This document shows positions 51,733 to 60,825 of a DNA stretch of 64,000 nt, piece by piece. The first letter of the stretch is position 1; every line of letters starts with the position of its first letter. The notes under the pieces are model-generated. The model was not told where the DNA came from. It was given only the letters and a program-made list of their open reading frames with translations, and did no database searches. The stretch spans positions 310,001-374,000 of the forward strand of contig NZ_JBNCMC010000004.1 of NCBI RefSeq assembly GCF_049844995.1, read 5' to 3'. A program made the position numbers and the translations under genes. This DNA comes from Luteimicrobium sp049844995 (GTDB lineage: Bacteria > Actinomycetota > Actinomycetes > Actinomycetales > Cellulomonadaceae).

Positions 51733-54203
51733 GCCGCACGACGTCCACGGCCCCGGCCGAGGCCCAGGCCCCGCAGCGCGCGGCGCGCGGCGACCGGTTC
51801 CCCCACGACGAGCCGCAGTACGCGGTCCCGCGTGCCCGCACGCGCGCCGGCATGCTCGACCTGGCGGCGCTCGCCGTCATGCTCGGCGTGGTGATCGTCG
51901 GCTTCGAGCCGGTCTGGGGGAGCCACGGGTACCTGGCGCCCGCCGTCGGAGGAGCGGCCCTCGGGCTGCTCGTCGCCTGGCTCGGCGCCGCGTTCCGCTG
52001 GTCGACGCTGTCCGTCGCCGCCGCGACGATCGTCGTGTACTTCGTCGCGGGCGGCGCGCTCGCGCTCGGCGGATCGACCGTCGCCGGCGTCGTCCCGACC
52101 GCGGAGACGGCGCGCGGCCTGCTGCGCGGCGCCGTGTTCTCGTGGAAGTCGTTCGTCACGACGGCGCCGCCCCTGTCGTCGTTCCCCGACCTCGCGCTCG
52201 TCCCGTTCGTGCTGCTGCTCCTCGCGGGCGTCCTCGCGGGCACGATCGCCTGGCGTGCCAAGCGCCCGGTCTGGGCGCTGGTCCCGGTCCTCGCGGCGCT
52301 CGTCGGCTCGATCCTGCTGGGCACGATCGTCGCCGCGCACCCCGTCGTCCAGGGCACCGTGCTCGGCGTCGTGGCGCTGATGTGGTCCGCGTGGCGGACC
52401 ACCGAGGGGCGCCTGCGCGACCGCGAGACGAGCACCGAGGCGTCGGAGGAGGCCCTGCGCCGGCTGACGGTGCACCGCGCCCGCACGGGCGCCGTCGTGC
52501 TCGCCGTCGCCGCCGTCGCGGCGGTCGCGCTCGGACCGGTCGTCGCGCCCGACCACGGCCGCGTGGTCCTGCGCGAGGACGTCGTCCCGCCGCCCGACCT
52601 GCACGAGTACGTGACGCCGCTCGCGGCGTTCCGGCACTACGTCAAGGACGAGAAGGACGACGCGCTGCTCACCGTCTCCGGCCTGCCGGCCGGTGCCCGG
52701 GTCCGCCTCGCGACGCTCGACGCGTACGACGGCGTCGTCTACTCGGCGACGAGCGACGACAAGAGCTCCGGCTCGTTCGTGCGCGTCGGGGCGAAGGTCG
52801 CGTCCGACGCGACGGGCGCTCCGGTGACCCTGGACGTCCAGGTCAAGGGCTACGCCGGGCCGTGGGTCCCGGACGTGGGCGCGCTCACGGGCATCTCGTA
52901 CGGGGGTGACCGCGCCAAGGAGCTCGAGGACGGCACGTACTACGACGCCGTCACCGGGACCGCGCTGACGACCGCCCAGCTGCGCGCCGGCGACTCCTAC
53001 ACGGTGCAGGCCGTCGAGTCGCCGCAGCCCAAGGAGGCCGACCTCAAGGGCGTCCCGATCCAGCACGTGGAGCTCCCGCAGCCCACGAACGTCCCGCCGT
53101 CGGTCCAGGCCAAGGCGGAGCAGTTCGTCGGCGGCGCGACCGATCCCCTCACGCAGCTCCAGCGGCTGCGGGACGCGCTGCTCAAGAGCGGTACGTACTC
53201 GAGCGGGATCGGCGACCAGCCGGCGTCGCGCCCCGGCCACTCCGCGGACCGCATCGACACCCTCCTCGGCGCCGAGACGATGGTCGGCGACGACGAGCAG
53301 TTCGCGGTCGCGTACTCGCTGATGGCGCAGTCCCTCGGCATCCCGGCGCGCGTGGTCATGGGCGTGTACCCCGACGCGGAGGACGGCTGGAAGGCCGGGA
53401 CCGACTTCACGGCGGTCGGGAGCGACGTGCACGCGTGGGTCGAGGTCCCGTTCCAGGGCAAGGGCTGGGTCGCGTTCGACTCGGTGCCCGAGGAGAACAA
53501 CAAGGTCCAGACCCAGCCGCGCAGCCAACAGGTCCCCAAGCCGCCGGTCCTGCAGGACCCGGAGCCGCCGTCGGAGCCCGACCAGGCCGACACGGCCAAG
53601 GCGAAGGACGACAAGAAGAAGGAGAAGGACCAGGACGGCACGCCGTTCGACTGGGGCCACGCGGTCGCGGTCGGCGCGGCCGTGGCGATCCCGCTCGTGC
53701 TGATCCTGCTCCCGTTCGCGCTCGTCCTCGGTTACAAGTCGCGCCGCCGGCTGCGGCGGCGCCGCGCGGGCGACCCGGCGGACCGGATCTCCGGCGGGTG
53801 GCACGAGGTGCTCGACGCCGCGGTCGACCTCGGGCACCCGGTGCCCGCCGGCGCGACCCGACGCGAGGTGGGCACGGCGCTCGACGCCGCGTACCCGTCG
53901 GCGGGCACCCTGACCCTCGCGCACGACGCCGACGCGACCGTCTTCGGGACGGGCGAGCCGACCGACGTCGACGTCGAGGCATACTGGGGCGGCATCGAGG
54001 CCGCGGTCGCGCAGATGCGGGCGTCGGTCCCCTGGCGCAAGCGGATGGCGGCACGGTTCTCGCTGCGGTCCGTCCGACGGGTGGGCCGGAGCGGCGCGAG
54101 CCGGAACAGCATGACCAAGGCGGTCGCGGACGACCCGCTCACGCCTCAGCCCGACCACCGGCCCCGGCGCCGGTGGTCGCGACCCTCGGGAGACGCACGA
54201 TGA
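51729..54203 (+). CDS. transglutaminase-fold membrane protein lacking the catalytic cysteine
   Basis: An 824-residue protein. The N-terminal third is a bundle of membrane helices, then an outside domain with a transglutaminase-like core, a Lys/Asp-rich linker, one more membrane helix (near 650-670) and a cytoplasmic tail similar to DUF4129. In active relatives the core reads G-x-C-x-x-F/Y-A; here it is GDDEQFAVAYSLMAQSLGIP with Asp522 in the Cys position. His568 (SDVHAWVEV) and Asp584 (VAFDSVP) are kept. It is thus probably not a cysteine transferase or protease but a binding or structural module. ATGA overlaps link it to both neighbours. Confidence 0.9.
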   Translation: MSRTTSTAPAEAQAPQRAARGDRFPHDEPQYAVPRARTRAGMLDLAALAVMLGVVIVGFEPVWGSHGYLAPAVGGAALGLLVAWLGAAFRWSTLSVAAATIVVYFVAGGALALGGSTVAGVVPTAETARGLLRGAVFSWKSFVTTAPPLSSFPDLALVPFVLLLLAGVLAGTIAWRAKRPVWALVPVLAALVGSILLGTIVAAHPVVQGTVLGVVALMWSAWRTTEGRLRDRETSTEASEEALRRLTVHRARTGAVVLAVAAVAAVALGPVVAPDHGRVVLREDVVPPPDLHEYVTPLAAFRHYVKDEKDDALLTVSGLPAGARVRLATLDAYDGVVYSATSDDKSSGSFVRVGAKVASDATGAPVTLDVQVKGYAGPWVPDVGALTGISYGGDRAKELEDGTYYDAVTGTALTTAQLRAGDSYTVQAVESPQPKEADLKGVPIQHVELPQPTNVPPSVQAKAEQFVGGATDPLTQLQRLRDALLKSGTYSSGIGDQPASRPGHSADRIDTLLGAETMVGDDEQFAVAYSLMAQSLGIPARVVMGVYPDAEDGWKAGTDFTAVGSDVHAWVEVPFQGKGWVAFDSVPEENNKVQTQPRSQQVPKPPVLQDPEPPSEPDQADTAKAKDDKKKEKDQDGTPFDWGHAVAVGAAVAIPLVLILLPFALVLGYKSRRRLRRRRAGDPADRISGGWHEVLDAAVDLGHPVPAGATRREVGTALDAAYPSAGTLTLAHDADATVFGTGEPTDVDVEAYWGGIEAAVAQMRASVPWRKRMAARFSLRSVRRVGRSGASRNSMTKAVADDPLTPQPDHRPRRRWSRPSGDAR

Positions 54204-55594
54204 GCCCCGTGACCCTCTGTCAGCGCTGCGGCGGGGCACTCCCGCCCGGTGCGGGCCTGTGCCCGTCCTGCGGGGCTCCGGTCCTGTCCGGCGTGCCGTC
54301 GGGGCACACCACCGAGCGGCTGGTGCCGGGGTCCGTGCCCGGTGACGTCCGGCAGGTGTCGATGCCCGCCGCGCTCACCGCGCACACGCTGCCGGGCTTC
54401 CCGACGGCGCCGCCCACACCGACCGGGCCGGTCCCGGCGCCGCTCGGCCGCCGGGTGCTGGCGTGGCTGATCGACGCGGTCGTCATCGGCATCCCGGCGG
54501 CGGTCGCGGTCGCGGTCATGCTGCCGGGCGTCCTCGACAAGGGCGACGACGCCGCGTCCGGCACGACGGCGCTCACGCCGTCCGACCTGTTCCCCCTCCA
54601 GGCCGTGGCGTGGGGTCTCACGCTCGTGGCGGGCCTCGTCCTCGTCTCGTTCGAGGGGACGACGGGCCGCACGGTCGGCAAGCTCGCGCTCGGCCTGCGG
54701 ACGCAGGACGTCGCGACGGGCCGCCCGATCGGCGTCGCCCGGGGCATCGTCCGCGGCCTGGTCTTCGGCGCCTTCGCGCTGCTCTGCTGGGTCGGCGAGA
54801 TCCTCGTGCTCCTGAGCCCGGTGTTCGACTCGAGCCCGCGCCGCCAGGGGTGGCAGGACAAGGCGGCGCGCGCCGTCGTCGTGAGCGTCGAGCCGGCCGC
54901 GCCGGCTCCGCGCCCCGGGCCGGGAGCCGCGGCCATGCCCGCCGCCCCCGCGGCGCCCGCCCCCGCGCCGGCTCCGTACGCGGGCGTGCCGCCGTTCACG
55001 CCCGCACCGCCGTACGGCGCGGCGCCCCAGTCACCGGCTCAGCCGACGCCGTCCGGCGGCTGGGCGCCCCCCGCGGCACCCGCCCCCGGTGCAGCCGCGC
55101 CCGCCGTGCAGGCGATGCCGGGTCTCGTGACCGGGATCCCGGGGGCCGGGGCGCCCGCGGCGCCGCCCGCCGCCGCGGGGCCGCCGGCCGTCGCGGCTCC
55201 GGGCTTCGACCTCGGGCTCCCGGACGGCTCCACCGTGCGGGTCACCGGGCCGACGCTGCTCGGGCGCGACCCCGCGGTGCCGCCGTCGCAGGCCGGTCCA
55301 GCCCCCCAGCTCGTCGCCGTGCCGGACCCGGGCCGGTCGGTCTCCAAGACGCACGCGGAGCTCGGCGTGGACGCGTCCGGGCTGTGGCTGGTGGACCGCG
55401 GCTCGACGAACGGCACGACCGTCGAGGCCCCCGGCGCGGCCCCCGTCACGGCCGAGCCCGGCCGGCAGGTGCGCGTCCCGGCGGGCGCGACGGTGCGCCT
55501 GGGCGACGCGGCCGTCGTCGTGCACGGCGACCTGCCCGACGAGTCGACGGTGATCAGCGCGCGCCGCCCCCCTTCGGCTGGAGGCTCGTGGTGA
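54200..55594 (+). CDS. zinc-ribbon, RDD membrane and FHA domain protein
   Basis: A 464-residue protein combining three parts. A zinc ribbon lies at the N-terminus (Cys7, Cys10, Cys21, Cys24 in CQRCGG and CPSCG). An RDD membrane domain follows from about residue 82 (LGRRVLAWLIDAVVIGIP, then TTGRTVGKLALGLRT), then an Ala/Pro-rich linker of more than 100 residues. A C-terminal FHA domain has LLGRDP, SVSKTHAELGVD and STNGT, the residues that hold phosphothreonine. It probably brings phosphorylated partners to the membrane. The stop overlaps the phosphatase GTG. Confidence 0.9.
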   Translation: MSPVTLCQRCGGALPPGAGLCPSCGAPVLSGVPSGHTTERLVPGSVPGDVRQVSMPAALTAHTLPGFPTAPPTPTGPVPAPLGRRVLAWLIDAVVIGIPAAVAVAVMLPGVLDKGDDAASGTTALTPSDLFPLQAVAWGLTLVAGLVLVSFEGTTGRTVGKLALGLRTQDVATGRPIGVARGIVRGLVFGAFALLCWVGEILVLLSPVFDSSPRRQGWQDKAARAVVVSVEPAAPAPRPGPGAAAMPAAPAAPAPAPAPYAGVPPFTPAPPYGAAPQSPAQPTPSGGWAPPAAPAPGAAAPAVQAMPGLVTGIPGAGAPAAPPAAAGPPAVAAPGFDLGLPDGSTVRVTGPTLLGRDPAVPPSQAGPAPQLVAVPDPGRSVSKTHAELGVDASGLWLVDRGSTNGTTVEAPGAAPVTAEPGRQVRVPAGATVRLGDAAVVVHGDLPDESTVISARRPPSAGGSW

Positions 55595-56481
55595 GCGAGG
55601 CGGCGCCGGTGTCGGTCCGGTGGGGCGCGTCGTCCCACCGCGGCGCGCGGCGCAAGCTCAACGAGGACTCGTACCTGGCGTCGCCGTCGGCGTTCTTCGT
55701 GGCCGACGGCATGGGCGGCCACGAGGCCGGCGAGGTGGCGAGCGCCATGGCGATCGACGCGCTGCGCCCGCTGTCCTGGCTGAGCGTCGTCTCGGCCCAG
55801 GACGTGCGGGACCGGCTCCACGTCGCGCACGACGACGTGTCCGGCATCGCCGCGCCCGAGGGCCGGGGGGCGGGCACGACGCTCACGGGCGTCGTCGTCT
55901 CAGAGCAGGACGGGCTGCCGTACTGGCTCGTCGCGAACGTCGGCGACTCGCGGACCTACCACCTGGTGGACGGCGGGCTCGAGCAGATCAGCGTCGACCA
56001 CTCCGAGGTGCAGGAGCTCGTGGACGCGGGCGCGCTGACGCCCGCGCAGGCTGCCCACCACCCGCGCCGGCACGTGGTCACGCGCGCGCTCGGCGCCGCC
56101 GCGCGGCCGGACGCGGACTACTGGTACCTGCCGCTGACCACGGGCGACCGACTGCTCGTGTGCTCGGACGGGCTCACGACCGAGCTCGACGACGACCGCA
56201 TCGCCGGGCTGCTCGTGGCGCACGCGGAGCCCCAGGCCGCGGCCGACGCGCTCGTGCAGGCGGCGCTCGCGGCGGGCGGCCGGGACAACATCACGGTCCT
56301 GGTCGTGGACGCCGTCGACGCCGGGCCGGACGCGGAGAGCACGGCGCCGCGGGCCACGCACGCGCCCCCGCCGCCGGACGAGGACACGCGTCCCCGGCAG
56401 GAGGAGGCGCCCGACCGGGTGGCCGCCGGCGCGCTCGAGGACGCGGCCCCGGTGGCCGCCACGACCGGAGGAGAGGCATGA
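55591..56481 (+). CDS. PP2C-family Ser/Thr protein phosphatase
   Basis: A 296-residue soluble metal-dependent phosphatase. It has NEDSY (24-28), VADGMGGHEAGE (37-48) with metal ligand Asp39, GTTLTGVVV, VANVGDSRTYHL, LLVCSDGLTTEL and GRDNITVLVVD, all conserved PP2C motifs. A 50-residue Pro/acid-rich tail follows. It should reverse the action of the kinase encoded two genes downstream on FHA ligands. The GTG start overlaps the previous stop (GTGA), and its stop overlaps the next ATG. Confidence 0.95.
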   Translation: MSEAAPVSVRWGASSHRGARRKLNEDSYLASPSAFFVADGMGGHEAGEVASAMAIDALRPLSWLSVVSAQDVRDRLHVAHDDVSGIAAPEGRGAGTTLTGVVVSEQDGLPYWLVANVGDSRTYHLVDGGLEQISVDHSEVQELVDAGALTPAQAAHHPRRHVVTRALGAAARPDADYWYLPLTTGDRLLVCSDGLTTELDDDRIAGLLVAHAEPQAAADALVQAALAAGGRDNITVLVVDAVDAGPDAESTAPRATHAPPPPDEDTRPRQEEAPDRVAAGALEDAAPVAATTGGEA

Positions 56482-58298
56482 GCGGTTCGACGGGGGCAGC
56501 GCCGGCACGGACCGCGCGCTACGTGCCGGGCGCGGGCAGCGTCGTCGTGCGGGGCGACGTGCTGGTCGCCCTGCCGTACGCGCCGGCGGAGCGGTCGGCG
56601 GCCGTGTGGGACGCGCTCGACGGAGCCGCGGGCGTGATGGACGCCCTCCAGGTGCTGTCCAGCACGTTCGACGCCGGCCTGGCGGCGCTCCCGCCGTTCG
56701 CCGTGGTCGTGCTGACGTCGGGCGGGCGGGCGCACGTGCTCGTCCGTGGCGACGTCGAGGTCCGCGTCGACGGGCGCGACGGGCCGACCGACCTCCACGG
56801 CCGCGACGTGTCGACCTGGACCGAGCGCGCCGTCGAGGGCGTCGACGGCGTGAGCGTCCGGCTGGGCGCGACGGGCCAGACGCAGGTCGACGAGTCGTCC
56901 GCGCCGACGACCCTGCCGCTCGTGGGCGGCGTCGTCCGCGCGAAGGCCGTGAGCTGGGGGTCGCCCGCCTGGGCCGCCGGCCGGGCGCCGTCGGCGGAGG
57001 CCGGGACCATGGCCGACCGGGCCGATCCGGCAGAGCACGCCGCCCCCGCGGCGGCCGACGAGGTGCCGGCCGCGCCCGCCGCGGCCGGCGGTCTCGTGAC
57101 GGCCGTCCCGGGGCTCACGGCCGGCGCGTCCGTCCGCGCCCTCGCGGTCGACGCGGCCGCCGCACTCGCCGGCACGACCGAGGCGCCGTCCGAGCTGACG
57201 CTCGCGCCGATGGAGACCATCGCCCCGGGCGCGGGCGACGAGGGCTCCGCTGACGCCCCGACCGCCGACGACCCCGCGGTCCCGTCGGAGCCGTCGCCGG
57301 GCCCCGACGCCGGGCCGTCCGACGACGACCCCGCCTCGCCGCAGGACGAGTCGCCGACCCCGCCCGCGCCCGCCGCGGACGAGTACGAGTCGCTGTGGGA
57401 GACCACGATCCACCGGTCGGTGGAGGAGGCGGCGGTCCGGGCCGAGGAGGCCGACGACGACGCCGAGGCGTCCGGCGGCTCGCCGGCCCTCGTCTCGGGA
57501 GTGCCGCGCGACTTCACCCCGGCACCCTCGGCACCCGACACCGACGTGTCGGCCCCCGCCGCCCCCGCGCCGGCCCCGGCCGCCTCGGACGAGCCGGCGG
57601 CGTCGAGCGCGCCGGACGGGCCGGACGGCTTCGACCACGACGGCCACACCGTGATGGGCTCGTCGGTCGCCGACCTGCGGGCGGTCGCCGCGGCGGCCGC
57701 CGCCCAGCTCGCGGCGTCGGGCGACCTGCCCGCGTTCGGCGCCGGGCCGGTCGCGCCGTCGGACCCGCCGGCCAACGCGCCGGCGGCGGCTCCGGCCGCC
57801 GACCAGCCGGTCGCCGGCCCCCCGCTCGTGGCGCGCCTGTGCGCGTCGGGCCACCCGAACCCGCCGTCGCGCGAGCACTGCGCGAGCTGCGGCGCGGCCC
57901 TGTCGGGGCAGACGCAGACGGTCGCCCGGCCGCCGCTGGGCCGGGTCCGCGTCGCGGGCGGCGAGGTGCCCGGGCAGGTGTTCCCGCTGGACCGGCCGCT
58001 CGTCGTCGGGCGGCGCCCGCGCTCCCCGAAGGGCGCCGGCGGGGGCGGCGACGCCGCGCTCCACCGGATCGTCACCGTGCCCAGCCCGCAGCAGGACATC
58101 TCGCGCTCGCACGTCGAGGTCCGGCTCGAGGGCTGGAACGTGCTGGCGGTCGACCTCAACACCACCAACGGGACGACCCTGCTGCGGCCGGGCCAGTCCC
58201 CGCTCCGCCTGCACCCCGGCGACCCGCAGCTGGTGGTCTCGGGCGACGTCGTCGACCTCGGTGATGGCATCACGCTGGCCTTCGAGGACGTCCCGTGA
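56478..58298 (+). CDS. FHA-domain protein with long disordered linker and zinc-ribbon-like motif
   Basis: A 606-residue soluble protein. Residues 1-140 form a small domain not recognised (VVVRGDVLVALPYAP, VVVLTSGGRAHVLVRGDVEV). About 270 residues of Ala/Pro/Asp-rich linker follow, with several Thr in acidic settings (TVMGS near 393) that could be kinase targets. Then comes LCASGHPNPPSREHCASCG, a Cys-His-Cys-Cys zinc-binding pattern, and a C-terminal FHA domain (VVGRRP, ISRSHVEVRLEGW, TTNGT). It is likely a phospho-dependent scaffold. GGAGGAGAGG precedes the ATG; overlaps with both neighbours. Confidence 0.88.
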   Translation: MSGSTGAAPARTARYVPGAGSVVVRGDVLVALPYAPAERSAAVWDALDGAAGVMDALQVLSSTFDAGLAALPPFAVVVLTSGGRAHVLVRGDVEVRVDGRDGPTDLHGRDVSTWTERAVEGVDGVSVRLGATGQTQVDESSAPTTLPLVGGVVRAKAVSWGSPAWAAGRAPSAEAGTMADRADPAEHAAPAAADEVPAAPAAAGGLVTAVPGLTAGASVRALAVDAAAALAGTTEAPSELTLAPMETIAPGAGDEGSADAPTADDPAVPSEPSPGPDAGPSDDDPASPQDESPTPPAPAADEYESLWETTIHRSVEEAAVRAEEADDDAEASGGSPALVSGVPRDFTPAPSAPDTDVSAPAAPAPAPAASDEPAASSAPDGPDGFDHDGHTVMGSSVADLRAVAAAAAAQLAASGDLPAFGAGPVAPSDPPANAPAAAPAADQPVAGPPLVARLCASGHPNPPSREHCASCGAALSGQTQTVARPPLGRVRVAGGEVPGQVFPLDRPLVVGRRPRSPKGAGGGGDAALHRIVTVPSPQQDISRSHVEVRLEGWNVLAVDLNTTNGTTLLRPGQSPLRLHPGDPQLVVSGDVVDLGDGITLAFEDVP

Positions 58299-60082
58299 GC
58301 CCCCGCCGCAACCCGAGTGCCCCGCCCGCGATCCCGGGGTTCGAGCACGTCTCGCTGATCGGCTCGGGCGGCTTCTCGGACGTCTTCCTGTACGAGCAGA
58401 AGCGACCCCGCCGCCGGGTCGCCGTCAAGGTGCTGCTCCACGAGTGGGCCAACGCGCAGCAGCGCGCGGCGTTCGACGCCGAGGCCGACCTGATGGCCCG
58501 CCTGTCGACCCACCCGTCGATCGTCACGATCTACGAGGCCGACATCGCGTCCGACGGGCGCCCGTACCTCGCGATGGAGTACTGCTCGCGCCCGAGCCTG
58601 GGCACGCGGTACCGCACGGAGCGCCTGGGTCTCGCCGAGTGCCTGCGGGTGGTCGTGCAGATCGCCGGGGCGGTCGAGACCGCCCACCGCGCGGGGATCC
58701 TGCACCGCGACATCAAGCCGGCCAACATCCTCGGTACCGACTACGGGCACCCGGTGCTCACGGACTTCGGCATCTCGTCGACGCTCGACGACGTCGCGCG
58801 CGCCGAGGGCCTGTCGATCCCCTGGTCACCGCCCGAGTCGTTCGGCGACCCGCCCACGGCGGGCGTCGGCACGGACGTGTGGGCGCTCGGCGCGACGCTC
58901 TACTCGTTCCTCGCCGGCCGGTCGCCGTTCGAGGTGCCGGGCGGGTCGAACGGCAGCGCGGACCTCGTGCAGCGCATCTGCGGGGCGCCCCTGCGGCCCA
59001 CCGGCCGGTCGGACGTGCCGCAGTCGCTCGAGCGCGTCCTCGCGACGTCGATGGCCAAGAACCCGGCGTCGCGCTACCCGTCGGTGCTCGACTTCGCGCG
59101 GGCGCTCCAGCAGGTGCAGATCGAGCTCGCGCTCGGCGTGACCCCCATCGACCTGCTCGGGGACAACGGCGTCGTCGCGTTCGACTCCACGGACGCGGCG
59201 GCGGACGACGACGACGAGCCGGGGACCCGGCTGCGCGGCGTCGTCTCGATCGACCCGGCCGGCTCGCCCGGCGGGCGGGGCCCCGCCGGACGCGCGGACG
59301 ACGCCGTCGGTCCGGTCGAGCACCTGGGCGCCCCGGGCGTCCCGCAGGCGCGGGCGGTCCCCCCGACGTTCGTGGCGGCGCCCGCGCCGGTGCGCGGGCC
59401 CGCGCGGGAGCCGGAGCGGCTCGCGGTGATCGACGCCAGCGGGCCGGCCCCGCGGACGGTCGCCGCCGACCCGGCGGCTCGGACGCGCCCCGCCACCCCG
59501 CCCGAGCCCGTGTGGGCAGCGGGCAGCGGGTCGCTGCTCACGTCGGGGGCGCCCGAGCCCGTCGAGGACACCGTCCTGCGGGTGACGACGGAGGAGGAGG
59601 CGGCCGAGCCGGCCGCCCCGGACGCGCCCCGCAAGCGCCCGCGCTGGCAGGTCGCCGCGGCGGTCGTCGCGCTGGTGGCGCTCGCGGGCGGGGGAGCGAC
59701 GGCGTACGCGCTGACGCGGAACCACGCCCCCGCGAAGCCGGAGGCGTCGGCGCCCGCCCGCGAGCACCCGGCGGGCACGGTCGACGAGGGTCCGGCGAAC
59801 GACAACCTCAGCGGCCTCGTGCCGTCGGTGACCAAGCTCAAGGGCACCGCGGACAAGGGCGGCAAGACGGCGACCTTCACCTGGGCCTACCGGGGCCAGG
59901 ACGGCGACACGTTCAGGTGGCGGGTGGTGGAGGCGATCCGCAAGGGTGAGTACGAGCCGACGAGCCAGCGCAAGGCCGTGGCGCCGATCGGCTCGGGCGG
60001 CGACGTCTGCATCGAGGTGATCGCGGTCCGCAACGGCACGCCCTCCCTCGAGCCGACCGGCGCATGCCTGAAGGGGGAGTGA
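58295..60082 (+). CDS. membrane Ser/Thr protein kinase with a fibronectin III-like outside domain
   Basis: A 595-residue PknB-type kinase. Catalytic features: glycine loop IGSGGFSDVF (22-31), VAVKVL with Lys45, HRDIKPANIL (137-146), DFG (157-159) and the SPPESF region. A 150-residue Ala/Pro-rich juxtamembrane segment, one membrane helix (about 449-472) and an outside domain of about 120 residues follow. The outside domain has no PASTA repeats; TATFTWAYRGQDGDTFRWRV resembles a fibronectin III unit and ends with a Cys pair. It could sense the stalk proteins encoded upstream. The GTG overlaps the previous stop. Confidence 0.93.
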   Translation: MSPRRNPSAPPAIPGFEHVSLIGSGGFSDVFLYEQKRPRRRVAVKVLLHEWANAQQRAAFDAEADLMARLSTHPSIVTIYEADIASDGRPYLAMEYCSRPSLGTRYRTERLGLAECLRVVVQIAGAVETAHRAGILHRDIKPANILGTDYGHPVLTDFGISSTLDDVARAEGLSIPWSPPESFGDPPTAGVGTDVWALGATLYSFLAGRSPFEVPGGSNGSADLVQRICGAPLRPTGRSDVPQSLERVLATSMAKNPASRYPSVLDFARALQQVQIELALGVTPIDLLGDNGVVAFDSTDAAADDDDEPGTRLRGVVSIDPAGSPGGRGPAGRADDAVGPVEHLGAPGVPQARAVPPTFVAAPAPVRGPAREPERLAVIDASGPAPRTVAADPAARTRPATPPEPVWAAGSGSLLTSGAPEPVEDTVLRVTTEEEAAEPAAPDAPRKRPRWQVAAAVVALVALAGGGATAYALTRNHAPAKPEASAPAREHPAGTVDEGPANDNLSGLVPSVTKLKGTADKGGKTATFTWAYRGQDGDTFRWRVVEAIRKGEYEPTSQRKAVAPIGSGGDVCIEVIAVRNGTPSLEPTGACLKGE

Positions 60083-60825
60083 TGGCGGGGCTGCGGATCG
60101 AGTTCTGCGGAGAGTGGTTCGAGGTCGACGCGGAGCAGCCGTTCGAGATCGGCCGGGACGGCGACCTCGAGGTCGACGACAACCCGTACCTGCACCGGCG
60201 CTTCCTCGTCGTGACGCGCGAGCACGGCATGTGGTGGCTGTCGAACGTGGGCACGCTGCTGTCGGCGACCGTGTGCGACGAGTCCGGCGGCGTCCAGTCC
60301 TGGCTGTCGCCGGGGACGAGGATCCCGATCGTCTTCCCGCGCACCACCGTGGTGTTCACCGCCGGCCCGACGACGTACGAGCTGCAGGCCGAGCTCGACG
60401 ACGCCCCCTACGCGGACGTCCACACGGACGCGCTGCGCGGCGAGGGCGAGGGCGAGGCGACCGAGGCCACGATCGGGCTGGTCCCGTTCACGACGAGCCA
60501 GCGGCAGCTCATCGTGGCGCTCGCGGAGCCGCTGCTGCGGCGCGGCGGCACGGGGCTGTCCGAGCTGCCGTCGTCGGTCGACGCCGCGAAGCGGCTCGGG
60601 TGGGCGACCACCCGCTTCAACCGCAAGCTCGACAACGTCTGCGACAAGCTCGACCGGATCGGGGTCAAGGGGCTGCGCGGCGGCCCGGCCTCGCACGCGA
60701 AGAACCGGCGCGCGCGCCTCGTGGAGTACGCGGTGGCGAGCCGCCTCGTGACGTCCGACGACCTTCCCCTGCTCGATCTCGACCCCGCCGACGCGCCCGC
60801 GGACGGCTCCGGAGAGGACCGATGA
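60082..60825 (+). CDS. FHA-like protein with a C-terminal helix-turn-helix domain
   Basis: A 247-residue soluble protein. Residues 1-110 look like a divergent FHA fold (FEIGRDGDLEVDDNPYLHRR, then LVVTREHGMWWLSNVG), with Arg in place of the usual Ser-x-x-His spacing, so phosphothreonine binding is uncertain. Residues about 135-230 are helical and resemble a winged helix: TTSQRQLIVALAEPLLRR, ELPSSVDAAKRLGWATTRFN, RKLDNVCDKLDRIGVKG. It may link phosphorylation to gene expression. ATG 60082 shares one base with the kinase stop and follows GGGGGAG; an upstream ATG at 60064 lacks a binding site. Confidence 0.82.
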   Translation: MAGLRIEFCGEWFEVDAEQPFEIGRDGDLEVDDNPYLHRRFLVVTREHGMWWLSNVGTLLSATVCDESGGVQSWLSPGTRIPIVFPRTTVVFTAGPTTYELQAELDDAPYADVHTDALRGEGEGEATEATIGLVPFTTSQRQLIVALAEPLLRRGGTGLSELPSSVDAAKRLGWATTRFNRKLDNVCDKLDRIGVKGLRGGPASHAKNRRARLVEYAVASRLVTSDDLPLLDLDPADAPADGSGEDR

